A stretch of 64,000 bases of DNA from Chryseobacterium sp. PMSZPI (lineage in GTDB: Bacteria; Bacteroidota; Bacteroidia; Flavobacteriales; Weeksellaceae). A program made the translations under genes and the position numbers. Shown here piece after piece: positions 43,270-51,553 of this stretch; position 1 is the stretch's first letter, and each line of letters begins with the position of its first letter. The notes beneath the pieces are model-generated. The model ran no database searches, was not told the origin of the DNA, and saw only the letters and a list, made by a program, of their open reading frames with translations. The stretch covers positions 1 to 64,000 of the forward strand of contig NZ_PIZV01000060.1 in assembly GCF_002835665.1 (NCBI RefSeq), written 5' to 3'.

Positions 43270-45774
43270 ATGTTCAAAAAAGTAAGCACTGTATGTATCC
43301 TTGGATTGTATACGGTTTTTTGTTCGGCCCAGCAGGTCCGGCCCTCCAAATCATCTGAAATTTACCGCGAAATCAAAACCCTTAAACAGCTGCCTAAAGT
43401 TTTATACCTTGCGGCTCATCCCGATGATGAAAATACGGGATTGCTGTCATGGCTAATCAACGATCAAAATGTAGAAACGGGTTATTTGTCTTTAACCAGA
43501 GGGGATGGCGGTCAGAATTTATTAGGTACAGAGCAGGGTGCTGCGTTGGGTTTAATCAGAACGCATGAACTTTTAGAGGCAAGAAAGCTAGACGGTGCCC
43601 AACAGTTTTTTACCCGTGCGATTGATTTCGGATTCTCTAAAAACACTACAGATACTTTTAAACAATGGAATATAGATAATATTACAGCAGATGTAGTCTG
43701 GGTAATCCGTAAATTCCGTCCGGATGTTATCATTTGTCGTTTTCCTCCTACTGCAGCAGCAGGTCATGGACAGCATGCCGCTTCGGCGGTGGTTGCAGAA
43801 AAAGCTTTTAAGCTGGCGGGCGATAAAACAGCTTTTCCGGATCAATTAAAATATGTTAATACATGGCAGCCAAAACGCGTATTGTGGAATACTTTCCGCT
43901 TTGGTGGAGTCAATACAACCGATGAAAATCAACTGAAAGTTACCGTTGGGCAATATGATGCACAATTGGGAATGGGGTACGGAGAATTAGCAGGATTAAG
44001 CAGAAGTTTGCATAAAAGTCAGGGTGCAGGAACACAGTCTGTAGCCGGTATCAGAACTGAATATTTTGCCCATGTTGCTGGTGAGCCCGCAAAAACAACA
44101 CTTTTTGATGGAGTAATGAAGACTTGGACTTCACAAGGAAACGCTGATATTGACCAGTCATTAGATAAAATTATTTCTGCTTTTAATTTCAATAATCCTG
44201 ACCAGAGTTTGCCAGCTTTGCTTGCTTTGAGAAAAAAGGTCATGACACTAAAAGATGCAGATCTTAAAACGGATAAAATTAAATCTCTTGACCATATTAT
44301 TTTAAGCTGTGCCGGGTTTATGGGTGAGGTGGTTACCAATCAGGCTGAAGCGGTTGCCGGAGATCATTATAATTTCAGGTTAAATCTGATTTCAAGAGCT
44401 TCAAATCCTGTTGTTTTAGAAAATGTTAAATGGTTAAGTCAATCCGAAAGCTTCAACAGAAAACTATCCAAAGATTCTTTGATTACCATTCAGCATGACA
44501 TTCAGATTCCTGCGGATGCAGCACTTACAGAACCTTACTGGTTGGCAAAACCTCCTGTAAATGCAGCAACTTTCTCTGTTCCAAATGATACTTTAGTCGG
44601 TTTGCCAGAGGCAGAATCACCATTGAATGTTTTGCTGGATTTAAAAATCGGTTCAGAAGATTTTCAGGTTAAACTTCCTTTATCTTTCAAGAAATTAGAC
44701 CCGGTGCGTGGTGATGTAGTTGAAGCCTTGCGCATTGTTCCTGCATTGGAACTGAAATTTACACAACCACTTTATGTAGCCAAAGAAAATGAAGATTTAC
44801 ATTTGAGTTTAAATGTTAAGGTTAACTCTAATAAGCCGTACAATAAAGGTATTCTCAACCTGATGTATAACGGAGAACGATTAGGGGAAACTACTATAAA
44901 TTCGGTTAAGGGGAAAGACTTTACCGTTGACTATATGATTCCAAAAACTAAGCTTGCCACAATCAATTCATCCCGTTTGCCATTGGATGCGAATTTTGTT
45001 GCAGATGGAGTCACTTATAATAAAAAGCAACTATTAATTCAGTATCCGCATTTACCTTCCTTACAATATTTTGCGCCTGCCACTGCCACCGTAATGAAAG
45101 GCGATATTCAGGCGAAGGTTAAAAAAGTTGGGTATGTAGAAGGTGCGGGCGATTTCATTCCCGATTTCCTCCGCATCGCAGGTATTCAGGTAGATGTTTT
45201 GAAAGACGAAGATTTTTATGGAAACATAGGTGAATCTACTGGAACCGGCAGTCAAAACAAATTATCACAATATGATGCTATTGTATTGGGTGTTCGTGCA
45301 AACAACACAGAGAAAAAACTGGGGCGCTGGATGCCTTTCTTATGGTCTTATGTAAAAGCCGGAGGTAATCTGGTGATGCAGTATAACACGAACCAGGATA
45401 CAACCGTTGATCAATTGGGAATGTACAATTTCAGTGTAGCCAATAAGCGTGTTACCGAAGAAAATGCTGCGGTTACATTTTTAAATCCCAATCATAAATT
45501 ACTGAACTTTCCGAACAAAATTACTGCGGATGATTTTAAAGGCTGGGTACAGGAGCGTGGAGCCTATTTCCCTGCTCAATGGGATGCAGCGTATGAACCG
45601 CTTTTTGAAATGCACGATACAGATGAAGAGCCATTGAAAGGATCAACTTTATATGCCCAATATGGAAAGGGTAATTTTATTTACACCCCATTGGCGTTCT
45701 TCAGACAGCTTCCTGCGGGAAATGTGGGTGCGGCACGTTTATTTTTTAACTTTTTATCTGCACAAAAAAACTGA
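43270..45774 (+). CDS. Secreted PIG-L (LmbE) family deacetylase, long form
   Basis: 834 residues; signal peptide ending FCSAQ (about residue 21). The PIG-L fold occupies residues ~40-290: VLYLAAHPDDENTGLLSWL with the zinc ligands of AHPDDE (residues 49-54), LTRGDGGQNLLG, IRTHELLEARKLDG and the third ligand in AGHGQHAASAVV. The remaining ~500 residues are beta-rich and end in a GldG/ThuA-like alpha-beta part (YDAIVLGVRANNTEKKLG, GGNLVMQYNTNQD). PIG-L enzymes remove N-acetyl groups from GlcNAc-containing molecules; the exact substrate is unknown. Its TGA overlaps the ATG of the 34-aa gene. Confidence 0.9.
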   Translation: MFKKVSTVCILGLYTVFCSAQQVRPSKSSEIYREIKTLKQLPKVLYLAAHPDDENTGLLSWLINDQNVETGYLSLTRGDGGQNLLGTEQGAALGLIRTHELLEARKLDGAQQFFTRAIDFGFSKNTTDTFKQWNIDNITADVVWVIRKFRPDVIICRFPPTAAAGHGQHAASAVVAEKAFKLAGDKTAFPDQLKYVNTWQPKRVLWNTFRFGGVNTTDENQLKVTVGQYDAQLGMGYGELAGLSRSLHKSQGAGTQSVAGIRTEYFAHVAGEPAKTTLFDGVMKTWTSQGNADIDQSLDKIISAFNFNNPDQSLPALLALRKKVMTLKDADLKTDKIKSLDHIILSCAGFMGEVVTNQAEAVAGDHYNFRLNLISRASNPVVLENVKWLSQSESFNRKLSKDSLITIQHDIQIPADAALTEPYWLAKPPVNAATFSVPNDTLVGLPEAESPLNVLLDLKIGSEDFQVKLPLSFKKLDPVRGDVVEALRIVPALELKFTQPLYVAKENEDLHLSLNVKVNSNKPYNKGILNLMYNGERLGETTINSVKGKDFTVDYMIPKTKLATINSSRLPLDANFVADGVTYNKKQLLIQYPHLPSLQYFAPATATVMKGDIQAKVKKVGYVEGAGDFIPDFLRIAGIQVDVLKDEDFYGNIGESTGTGSQNKLSQYDAIVLGVRANNTEKKLGRWMPFLWSYVKAGGNLVMQYNTNQDTTVDQLGMYNFSVANKRVTEENAAVTFLNPNHKLLNFPNKITADDFKGWVQERGAYFPAQWDAAYEPLFEMHDTDEEPLKGSTLYAQYGKGNFIYTPLAFFRQLPAGNVGAARLFFNFLSAQKN

Positions 45775-45878
45775 TGAGCAAACAACTTAAAAATTGGAAT
45801 ATCTGGTACATACTATTAGCCGTTGCATTGGTATTGCAGATCGCATTTTATTATTGGTTTACTAAATTCTGGGCATGA
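45774..45878 (+). CDS. 34-aa single-span membrane peptide of symporter operon
   Basis: ATG at 45774 overlaps the PIG-L stop (ATGA) and its TGA at 45876-45878 overlaps the symporter ATG at 45875 (ATGA), so it is translationally coupled on both sides. It begins MSKQLKNWNIWYILLAVALV and ends FYYWFTKFWA: a basic N-terminus, one helix (about residues 11-28) and an aromatic C-terminus. Too short for standard gene calling. SSS symporters of other bacteria are often encoded with small membrane subunits (DUF485/DUF4212 types), so an accessory subunit is plausible, but there is no sequence match I know. Confidence 0.75.
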   Translation: MSKQLKNWNIWYILLAVALVLQIAFYYWFTKFWA

Positions 45879-47566
45879 GTACTATAGATTGGACAGTTCT
45901 TATTGTTACACTTGTTGCAGTGGTGGTGTACGGCGTATTCATCGGTCGTGGCCAAAAAAGCAACGAATCCTACCTGAAAGCAGATAATAAAATGCCCTGG
46001 TATATTGTGCTGATAGGGATTATGGCTACACAGGCAAGTGCCATTACATTTTTGTCAGCGCCGGGTCAGGCTTATACAGACGGGATGCGTTTCGTTCAGT
46101 ATTACTTTGGGTTACCTTTGGCGATGATTGTGATTTGTATCACTTTCATTCCGATTTTTCAGCGCTTAAATGTTTATACGGCTTATGAATATTTAGAAAA
46201 CCGTTTTGATAAAAAAACAAGGGTACTTACTTCACTGCTTTTTCTTTTTTCCAGAGGTTTATCAACGGGAATCAGTATTTACGCTCCGAGTATTATCTTA
46301 TCAAGCGTTTTAAACTGGAATATTTATTTAACCAATGTCCTGACAGGTGGTATTCTGTTGATTTATACCTATGTTGGGGGAGCAAAAGCGATTGCACACA
46401 CTCAAAAGTTACAGTTTCTCATTATTCTGGGAACCATGGCTTTTGCAGGGTATTTACTTATCCAGAATATGCCGAATGGAATCGGTTTTAACGATGCGCT
46501 GTATCTGGCAGGAAAATCCGGAAAGCTTAATGTAATTACCACAGAATTCGATTGGAAAGATAAATACAATATTTGGAGCGGGCTGATCGGTGGCTTTTTT
46601 CTGGCGCTTTCTTACTTCGGTACAGACCAGAGTCAGGTGGGAAGGTATATTACAGCAAAAGACAATACCAATGCAAAAATGGGTCTGCTGTTGAACGGGT
46701 TGGTTAAAATTCCGATGCAATTTGCTATTCTCCTGATCGGTGCCTTACTTTTTGCTTTCTTTTCTCTAAAACCTGCTCCTATTTACTTTAACGAACGTTC
46801 TTATCAGTATTTAAAGGAAACAAAACCTGAACAGGCTGCGGCTTTTGAAAAAGAACATCAGGATTTACAGATAAAATTTAATGCAGAATCGAAAGAAATT
46901 TTAAAATTGAAAGAGAATAATTCTCCCCAACTTAATAAAACAATTCAGGATTTTAAAAATACACAAACCGAGGTAAAAGCATTGCACGGAAGGGTGGAGG
47001 AAGCGATCAATAGTTCAAACTATAATGCAGAAAAAACGGATACGAATTACATTTTCCTGTATTTCGTGAAAAATACCCTGCCTGTAGGAATGATCGGTTT
47101 GCTGTTTGCCGTCATTTTCCTGGCCAGCTGGGGTTCCATTTCGGCAGCATTGAATTCCCTTGCCGCCTGCTCATTAAAAGATGTTCATCTGATATTTAAA
47201 AAAGATATTCCTGATGATGCAACAGAGTTGAAGTATAGTCGCCTGCACACTTTAGCCTGGGGTATTTTCTCAATCGGTGTAGCTATGTTTGCCACTCAAA
47301 TGGGCTCCCTTATTGAAGCTGTGAATGTATTAGGTTCTCTTTTCTACGGTCCGATATTGGGGATTTTTCTGGTTGCATTTTACTATAAAAAAATCACCGG
47401 TTCCAATGTATTTATTGCTGCAATTTTATCAGAAATTGTGGTTATTGCCATTTACCAGTTTGATATCGTTTCTTTCCTTTGGCTTAATGTAATCGGTGCT
47501 GCAGCGGTTATTGTATTTTCAGCAATCGGATTGCTATTTTATAAGCAAAAAGTAGTAAATTCGTAA
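45875..47566 (+). CDS. Sodium:solute symporter (SSS family)
   Basis: 563 residues, about 13-14 transmembrane helices. SSS family features: VVVYGVFIGRGQKSNESYLKA at the N-terminus, GIMATQASAITFLSAPGQAY with the sodium-binding region, YTAYEYLENRF, the LSYFGTDQSQVGRYI segment, and the last helices from SWGSISAALNSLAACSL on. A long soluble loop (about residues 300-385, charged, with coiled-coil character) between helices is an expansion found in Bacteroidota members. Solute unknown; sugars or acetamido sugars fit the PIG-L neighbour (inference). Starts inside the 34-aa gene; DUF2911 follows 35 bp later. Confidence 0.92.
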   Translation: MSTIDWTVLIVTLVAVVVYGVFIGRGQKSNESYLKADNKMPWYIVLIGIMATQASAITFLSAPGQAYTDGMRFVQYYFGLPLAMIVICITFIPIFQRLNVYTAYEYLENRFDKKTRVLTSLLFLFSRGLSTGISIYAPSIILSSVLNWNIYLTNVLTGGILLIYTYVGGAKAIAHTQKLQFLIILGTMAFAGYLLIQNMPNGIGFNDALYLAGKSGKLNVITTEFDWKDKYNIWSGLIGGFFLALSYFGTDQSQVGRYITAKDNTNAKMGLLLNGLVKIPMQFAILLIGALLFAFFSLKPAPIYFNERSYQYLKETKPEQAAAFEKEHQDLQIKFNAESKEILKLKENNSPQLNKTIQDFKNTQTEVKALHGRVEEAINSSNYNAEKTDTNYIFLYFVKNTLPVGMIGLLFAVIFLASWGSISAALNSLAACSLKDVHLIFKKDIPDDATELKYSRLHTLAWGIFSIGVAMFATQMGSLIEAVNVLGSLFYGPILGIFLVAFYYKKITGSNVFIAAILSEIVVIAIYQFDIVSFLWLNVIGAAAVIVFSAIGLLFYKQKVVNS

Positions 47567-47601
47567 GCGAATAATGACAAAAACAAATAAATAAATATAA
47601 T

Positions 47602-48120
47602 ATGAAAGCAATAATTAAATCTGCTACCGTCCTTGTTGCGACAATGACAATCTCCATGAATGCCTTTGCACAGGATACTAAAAAACCTGCCAGCCCTCCG
47701 GCTACTGCAACCGGAAAAATTAAAGATGCAACCATTACCATTGCCTATAGCAGCCCTTCTGTTAAAGGGCGTACCATCTGGGGTGGTTTAGAAGCTTATG
47801 ATAAAGTTTGGCGTGCAGGTGCCAATGAAGCAACAACTTTCGAAACGGATAAAGACATTACCGTTCAAGGTAAAAAACTGGCTGCAGGTAAATACAGCTT
47901 TTTCTTAATTCCTAAAGCATCCGGAACCTGGACTGCGATTTTTAATAAAGAACCAAAGCAATGGGGTGCTTATAAATATGAACAAGCTAAAGATGCTCTA
48001 CGTGTTGATGTGAAAACAAAAGCTTTACCGGTAACACAGGAAACTTTAGTGTATAAAATAAATAATAATGGTTTCACAATGGATTGGGATAAAATCTCAG
48101 TTCCTGTAGAGATCAAATAA
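47602..48120 (+). CDS. DUF2911 domain protein, secreted
   Basis: 172 residues with a signal peptide (residues 1-24, ending AFAQ) and a short proline-rich linker. The rest is the DUF2911 domain: [49 protein letters not shown] and [18 protein letters not shown], all in family order. Bacteroidota-specific exported protein of unknown function, frequent beside transport genes. It follows the symporter by 35 bp and ends the operon at the terminator 48141-48166. Confidence 0.92.
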   Translation: MKAIIKSATVLVATMTISMNAFAQDTKKPASPPATATGKIKDATITIAYSSPSVKGRTIWGGLEAYDKVWRAGANEATTFETDKDITVQGKKLAAGKYSFFLIPKASGTWTAIFNKEPKQWGAYKYEQAKDALRVDVKTKALPVTQETLVYKINNNGFTMDWDKISVPVEIK

Positions 48121-48140
48121 ATGTAAATATAACAAGTTAA

Positions 48141-48166
48141 AATCCCGGTTAATCCGGGATTTTTTG
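48141..48166 (+). terminator. Terminator of the PIG-L/symporter operon
   Basis: AATCCCGG / CCGGGATT arms, TTAAT loop, T-run. Confidence 0.85.
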
Positions 48167-48485
48167 TGTAAAATTTTGATTTGAAAATTTTACTTCTTTA
48201 TTTCATTTTAGTTAAAATGTTGATTATTAATTTATTATGTAATGTAGTGTGTCTCGTTTCATCAGTAAGGTTAAATGATTTTTGATTGATGTTTTTAACG
48301 ATAAGGAAATTGCCATTATAGAATCAATTTGATTGAGAACGCTATTCTTTGAATTTATATTTGTGGATATTTTTCCACAAGCTGATCAATATATTTCCAC
48401 AACATTCATAAATTCTTACATCAATCTTAGAATATCTTTACTACCGTAATAACAATATCAATTAAGATATATAAAAGAATAATGA
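48167..48485. other. Intergenic region before secreted protein gene
   Basis: About 320 AT-rich bases. TTGTGGA / TCCACAA (48361-48380) is a small inverted repeat, repeated in part (TTCCACAA) 30 bp later. A TATCTTTA octamer near 48432 may be a -7 element. No gene seen. Confidence 0.4.
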
Positions 48486-50066
48486 ATGGTTAAAATTTAT
48501 ACAAAATTATTTTTTGCAGTGTTAGCTTTAAGTCCGGCTATTGTTTTTTCTCAGGCAGGGAATGTTGGTGTTAATACTGCTAATCCAGGTTCCACTATGG
48601 ATATCTCCGGATCATTAGCCGCAAATTATAATGCTGTCAATACAAACTCTTATAATTTGACCTCAACAGACTTTCACGTCTCTTATAATGGAAGTTCCGA
48701 TGCCGTTTTTAATCTTCCTTCTGCAATAAGTGGGATTGGAAACTATAAAGGACGGATCTATAGGATTAAAAATAATACAAATTTTAGCATTACAGTAAAT
48801 TCTGCAGTTCCAGAGACCATTAATGGAAGCCCTAGTGTTCTTGTACCGGCCAACCAAAGTGTAGAATTAGTTAATACCGGGCTTACAGGAGCTGTTTCGT
48901 CTTGGGAGATACTTTCAAAAGGAACTTCTTCTACAGGAGATTATATTATTGTAAAGCCTAATGCTATTCAAACGATATCTACCGGATCAGATGTTACATT
49001 CGGGTCTGTAATTGCAGTTAATAACATTACTTATAATGCAGGTGTTTTTAATTTGAAAGCCGGTAAAACATATGTGCTCCGTTGTCAGTTGCATGCTACA
49101 GAATTCTCATTGGCTGGAGGCTTCTTTGTCTATGAATGGGTGGATGCTTCAAATAATTCTGTTCTTCCTTCCAGTACCTCTGGTGTTGTTGATGCAATCA
49201 ATAATTATCCTGCAACTTCAATAGGCGGTCAACCAGAAGCTTATGCTATTTACAGGCCTACAGTTGATGCTTCCGTAAAGGTAAGGCTAGGAGGAGCAGG
49301 AACCGCTCAGCTGAATCCTCAAATAGGATTTATGACCGTAACAGAACTTGCAGGAGGTAATGGAAATGGCGGAACAACAATTATTAATAACAATATTACC
49401 GCGAGCAATGGTCTTACTTTATCAGGTACAGATGTAAAGCTGGGAGGAACTCTTTCACAAGCTACTAATATTGTAATGGCGGGAAATAATTTAAGTATTA
49501 ATGGTGCCGGGAAAGTCCTGATGGGTACCAATACAGTACCGTCAGGTGCATCTAATGCAAAAGTAATAATTGATAATGGCACTACCAATGGAGCTCTTCA
49601 GATTAAAGACGGTACTCAGCAGTTAGGTTATGTACTGACAAGTGATGCCAATGGTTTAGCAACATGGTCGTCCACAGTTACTACAGCATTTGCTAATAAT
49701 TGGACACCATATACCGGAACATTGGTAAATCCTTATACAGGAGGAACCGGGGGAGCCGGATTGAATACAGGGATTCAGGTCACTATTCCGGCGAAGGGCT
49801 GGTATTTTTTTAGATGTGGAGTCGCCATTAATTCTGACTGTAATGATTACTTTTTCTATATTAACGGTATTGGTGATGTCTGGAGAAGCTACTGTGGATC
49901 AAACACTGCTGCATTCATGTTTCCCAGAGATCAGAACCGTGTATTGTATTTTGCTACACCAGGAACCTATACTGTTTTAGCTGGTAAAACAAATGGAGTA
50001 GTACCGGCCTCATTCAATGCTGGAAATCCTTCTTTTTATCTCGATTTTGTAAAATTCCAAAACTAA
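48486..50066 (+). CDS. Secreted surface protein with C-terminal beta domain
   Basis: 526 residues, signal peptide ending AIVFSQ (about residue 23). VGVNTANPGSTMDISGSL is the standard opening of flavobacterial surface proteins. Residues ~45-140 hold a beta region (DAVFNLPSAISGIGNYKGRIY); ~150-290 a jelly-roll-like part (VFNLKAGKTYVLRCQLHATE); a G/N-rich linker with IINNNITASNGLTLSGTDV follows, then PSGASNAKVIIDNGTTNGAL and a last domain (GIQVTIPAKGWYFFRCGVAIN). No T9SS sorting domain. Exposed adhesin-like role is only inferred. Ends at a bidirectional terminator. Confidence 0.72.
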   Translation: MVKIYTKLFFAVLALSPAIVFSQAGNVGVNTANPGSTMDISGSLAANYNAVNTNSYNLTSTDFHVSYNGSSDAVFNLPSAISGIGNYKGRIYRIKNNTNFSITVNSAVPETINGSPSVLVPANQSVELVNTGLTGAVSSWEILSKGTSSTGDYIIVKPNAIQTISTGSDVTFGSVIAVNNITYNAGVFNLKAGKTYVLRCQLHATEFSLAGGFFVYEWVDASNNSVLPSSTSGVVDAINNYPATSIGGQPEAYAIYRPTVDASVKVRLGGAGTAQLNPQIGFMTVTELAGGNGNGGTTIINNNITASNGLTLSGTDVKLGGTLSQATNIVMAGNNLSINGAGKVLMGTNTVPSGASNAKVIIDNGTTNGALQIKDGTQQLGYVLTSDANGLATWSSTVTTAFANNWTPYTGTLVNPYTGGTGGAGLNTGIQVTIPAKGWYFFRCGVAINSDCNDYFFYINGIGDVWRSYCGSNTAAFMFPRDQNRVLYFATPGTYTVLAGKTNGVVPASFNAGNPSFYLDFVKFQN

Positions 50067-50121
50067 TATAGCAACCTTTTTACTGGAATAATAAGATTCA
50101 GCAATTCTAATAAAACAGATT

Positions 50122-50160
50122 ACAATACTGCAAGGAATAAATCCTTGCAGTATTGTTTTG
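50122..50160. terminator. Bidirectional terminator
   Basis: 15-bp arms ACAATACTGCAAGGA / TCCTTGCAGTATTGT, T-tract on the plus strand, between the secreted protein gene and the chimeric gene on the minus strand. Confidence 0.8.
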
Positions 50161-50173
50161 TATGATTGCTTTA

Positions 50174-50815
50174 TTAAGCCTCAATAAACTCCAAAAGGTC
50201 TTTGTTAATTGTTTCGTGCTCCGTAGTAGGCATTCCGTGAGGGAAACCTGGGTATGTAATCAGTTCACTTGGATTTTCAAAGCTGTATTTTTTTGCAGAA
50301 TTTTTTTTGAGTAAATAGTAGGTATCAATACCTTTATCTACATCGTTGAGCGATTCCTTTCTTATAGCTCGATAAATAGATCTTTTAGGAATACCACTTG
50401 CGTAGTTAATCAGATGACGTATGGTTACTTTCTCCGACCATTTGGGCAATCCTAAATTAAATTTGGGAATCGGGTCATCAAGATTAAGAAGACCACGCTC
50501 CACCAAAATCATGATGGAAACCGCATCAAACTCCTTTGCAATAGAGCCTGGATTAAATATTGATTTGTTATTTAATTCCGTTTGTTTCGTTTCATCGGTA
50601 AAACCAAATGATTTTTTGTAAATAATGGTATTGTTTTTAACAACAAGAACATTTCCGTTGAATAAGCCTCTTTCATAAGCCTTTGTCATCACGGAATCAA
50701 TTTTACCGGCATAAGCGGAACCTTTTTCTGTTTTCAAATGTCTGGTGCCGCAGCTAAATACAATCAATAAGGTTAAAAAGGAGCTGGTATTTCTTGCTCT
50801 AGTAAGTGTTTTCAT
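50174..50815 (-). CDS. Truncated serine beta-lactamase-like protein with haloperoxidase tail (chimera)
   Basis: 213 residues. Lipoprotein-like start (LTLLIVFSC, Cys22). Residues ~35-183 are the first half of a serine beta-lactamase/DD-peptidase-like fold, with the nucleophile motif SIAK (Ser91-Lys94) and YAS (138-140) in place of YxN. The rest of that domain, including the KTG-type motif, is missing. Instead the last 29 residues (LITYPGFPHGMPTTEHETIN onwards) match residues 245-273 of the haloperoxidase-like protein at 31962, and the DNA at 50174-50263 is about 90% identical by eye to its 3' end. A recombination product, most likely inactive. Confidence 0.78.
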   Translation of the reverse strand: MKTLTRARNTSSFLTLLIVFSCGTRHLKTEKGSAYAGKIDSVMTKAYERGLFNGNVLVVKNNTIIYKKSFGFTDETKQTELNNKSIFNPGSIAKEFDAVSIMILVERGLLNLDDPIPKFNLGLPKWSEKVTIRHLINYASGIPKRSIYRAIRKESLNDVDKGIDTYYLLKKNSAKKYSFENPSELITYPGFPHGMPTTEHETINKDLLEFIEA

Positions 50816-50849
50816 GAGTGTTTGTTATTATTTTTTTAGTTTAAGCTCT

Positions 50850-50884
50850 AATCTTTGTCAAGGTTCCAAACCTTGACAAAGATT
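50850..50884. repeat. Perfect 16-bp inverted repeat
   Basis: AATCTTTGTCAAGGTT (50850-50865), CCA, then AACCTTGACAAAGATT (50869-50884). It lies 34 bp upstream of the chimeric gene's ATG on the minus strand. No T-run, so not a typical terminator; a REP-like element or operator. Confidence 0.75.
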
Positions 50885-50980
50885 ATGAAATAGGTAGCTT
50901 TTTGGATTTGATTCTATGGTGAATATTGATGTTTTTGTAATATATCAGTCAAGGTCTATTTCATTTAATATAGCTGCAAT

Positions 50981-51010
50981 TTAATATTTAAATAGGAAAG
51001 CTTTAAAATG
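50981..51010. repeat. 30-bp direct repeat, left copy
   Basis: Starts TTTAATATTTAAATAGGAAA and is identical over 30 bases to 51329-51358; together they bracket repeat R2 copy B. Confidence 0.85.
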
Positions 51011-51336
51011 GAACAAGAGCAAAAGTTGTGGGGCTTAGAATATTTAATTTTTAAATTTTACGCAAAGGATTTCTATTATCCGGTGTTGTATTTTAGGAAG
51101 CAAAGAGCTGAATCAATTGTATTGATTCTTTCTAAGCGTACGCCTATCTACATCGCTTCATCAGCGACTTTTGTCGCTTTCTTAGCTCTCTTATCAATAA
51201 TGAATTGAATCTTGTCTTTGCGTTGAAATTAAATTTCAATATAAAGCTTAGAGACGTGAAAGATAGAACATTTTTCCTCTTTAGATTAACCAAACTTTTT
51301 GCTTAGTCCACAACTTTTGGAACTGATCTTTAATAT
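51008..51336 (+). repeat. Dispersed intergenic repeat R2, copy B (~329 bp)
   Basis: Same blocks and order as 10343-10658, including the palindrome GAATCAAT-TGT-ATTGATTC (51110-51128). The 66-codon frame opening at 51008 runs through the repeat but is not preserved in copy A, so it is not called as a gene. Confidence 0.75.
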
Positions 51337-51358
51337 TTAAATAGGAAAGCTTTAAAAT
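51329..51358. repeat. 30-bp direct repeat, right copy
   Basis: Identical to 50981-51010; the period is 348 bp. Either a target duplication at the ends of R2 copy B or a tandem unit. Confidence 0.85.
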
Positions 51359-51382
51359 TTATTAAGAGTTGAAATATGGTAA

Positions 51383-51419
51383 TAAAAAAACGGCAAATAT
51401 CTATGATATTTGCCGTTTT
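51383..51419 (-). terminator. Terminator of tRNA-Arg
   Basis: AAAACGGCAAATAT / ATATTTGCCGTTTT arms with a CTATG loop; T-run on the minus strand right after the tRNA. Confidence 0.85.
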
Positions 51420-51420
51420 G

Positions 51421-51494
51421 TGAGCTCGACAGGATTCAAACCTGTAACCTTCTGAGCCGTAATCAGATGCGCTATTCAGTTGCGCCACGAGCCC
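51421..51494 (-). tRNA. tRNA-Arg (anticodon ACG)
   Basis: Cloverleaf on the minus strand: acceptor GGGCTCG pairing with CGAGCTC (one G-U), D arm GCGC...GCGC, anticodon stem TCTGA/TCAGA around the loop TTACGGC (anticodon ACG, reads CGN arginine codons after inosine modification), T arm ACAGG-TTTGAAT-CCTGT. 74 nt; CCA is not encoded. Terminator follows directly. Confidence 0.95.
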
Positions 51495-51553
51495 GTTTGT
51501 TATCTTGTTGTTTAACGGTTGCAAATATACCACTTTTTTCCGTTCTTTGAAGA

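Noticed and set aside
51008..51208. 66-codon frame beginning MEQEQKLWGLEYL
   Set aside because: It lies wholly in repeat R2; the other copy does not preserve the frame.
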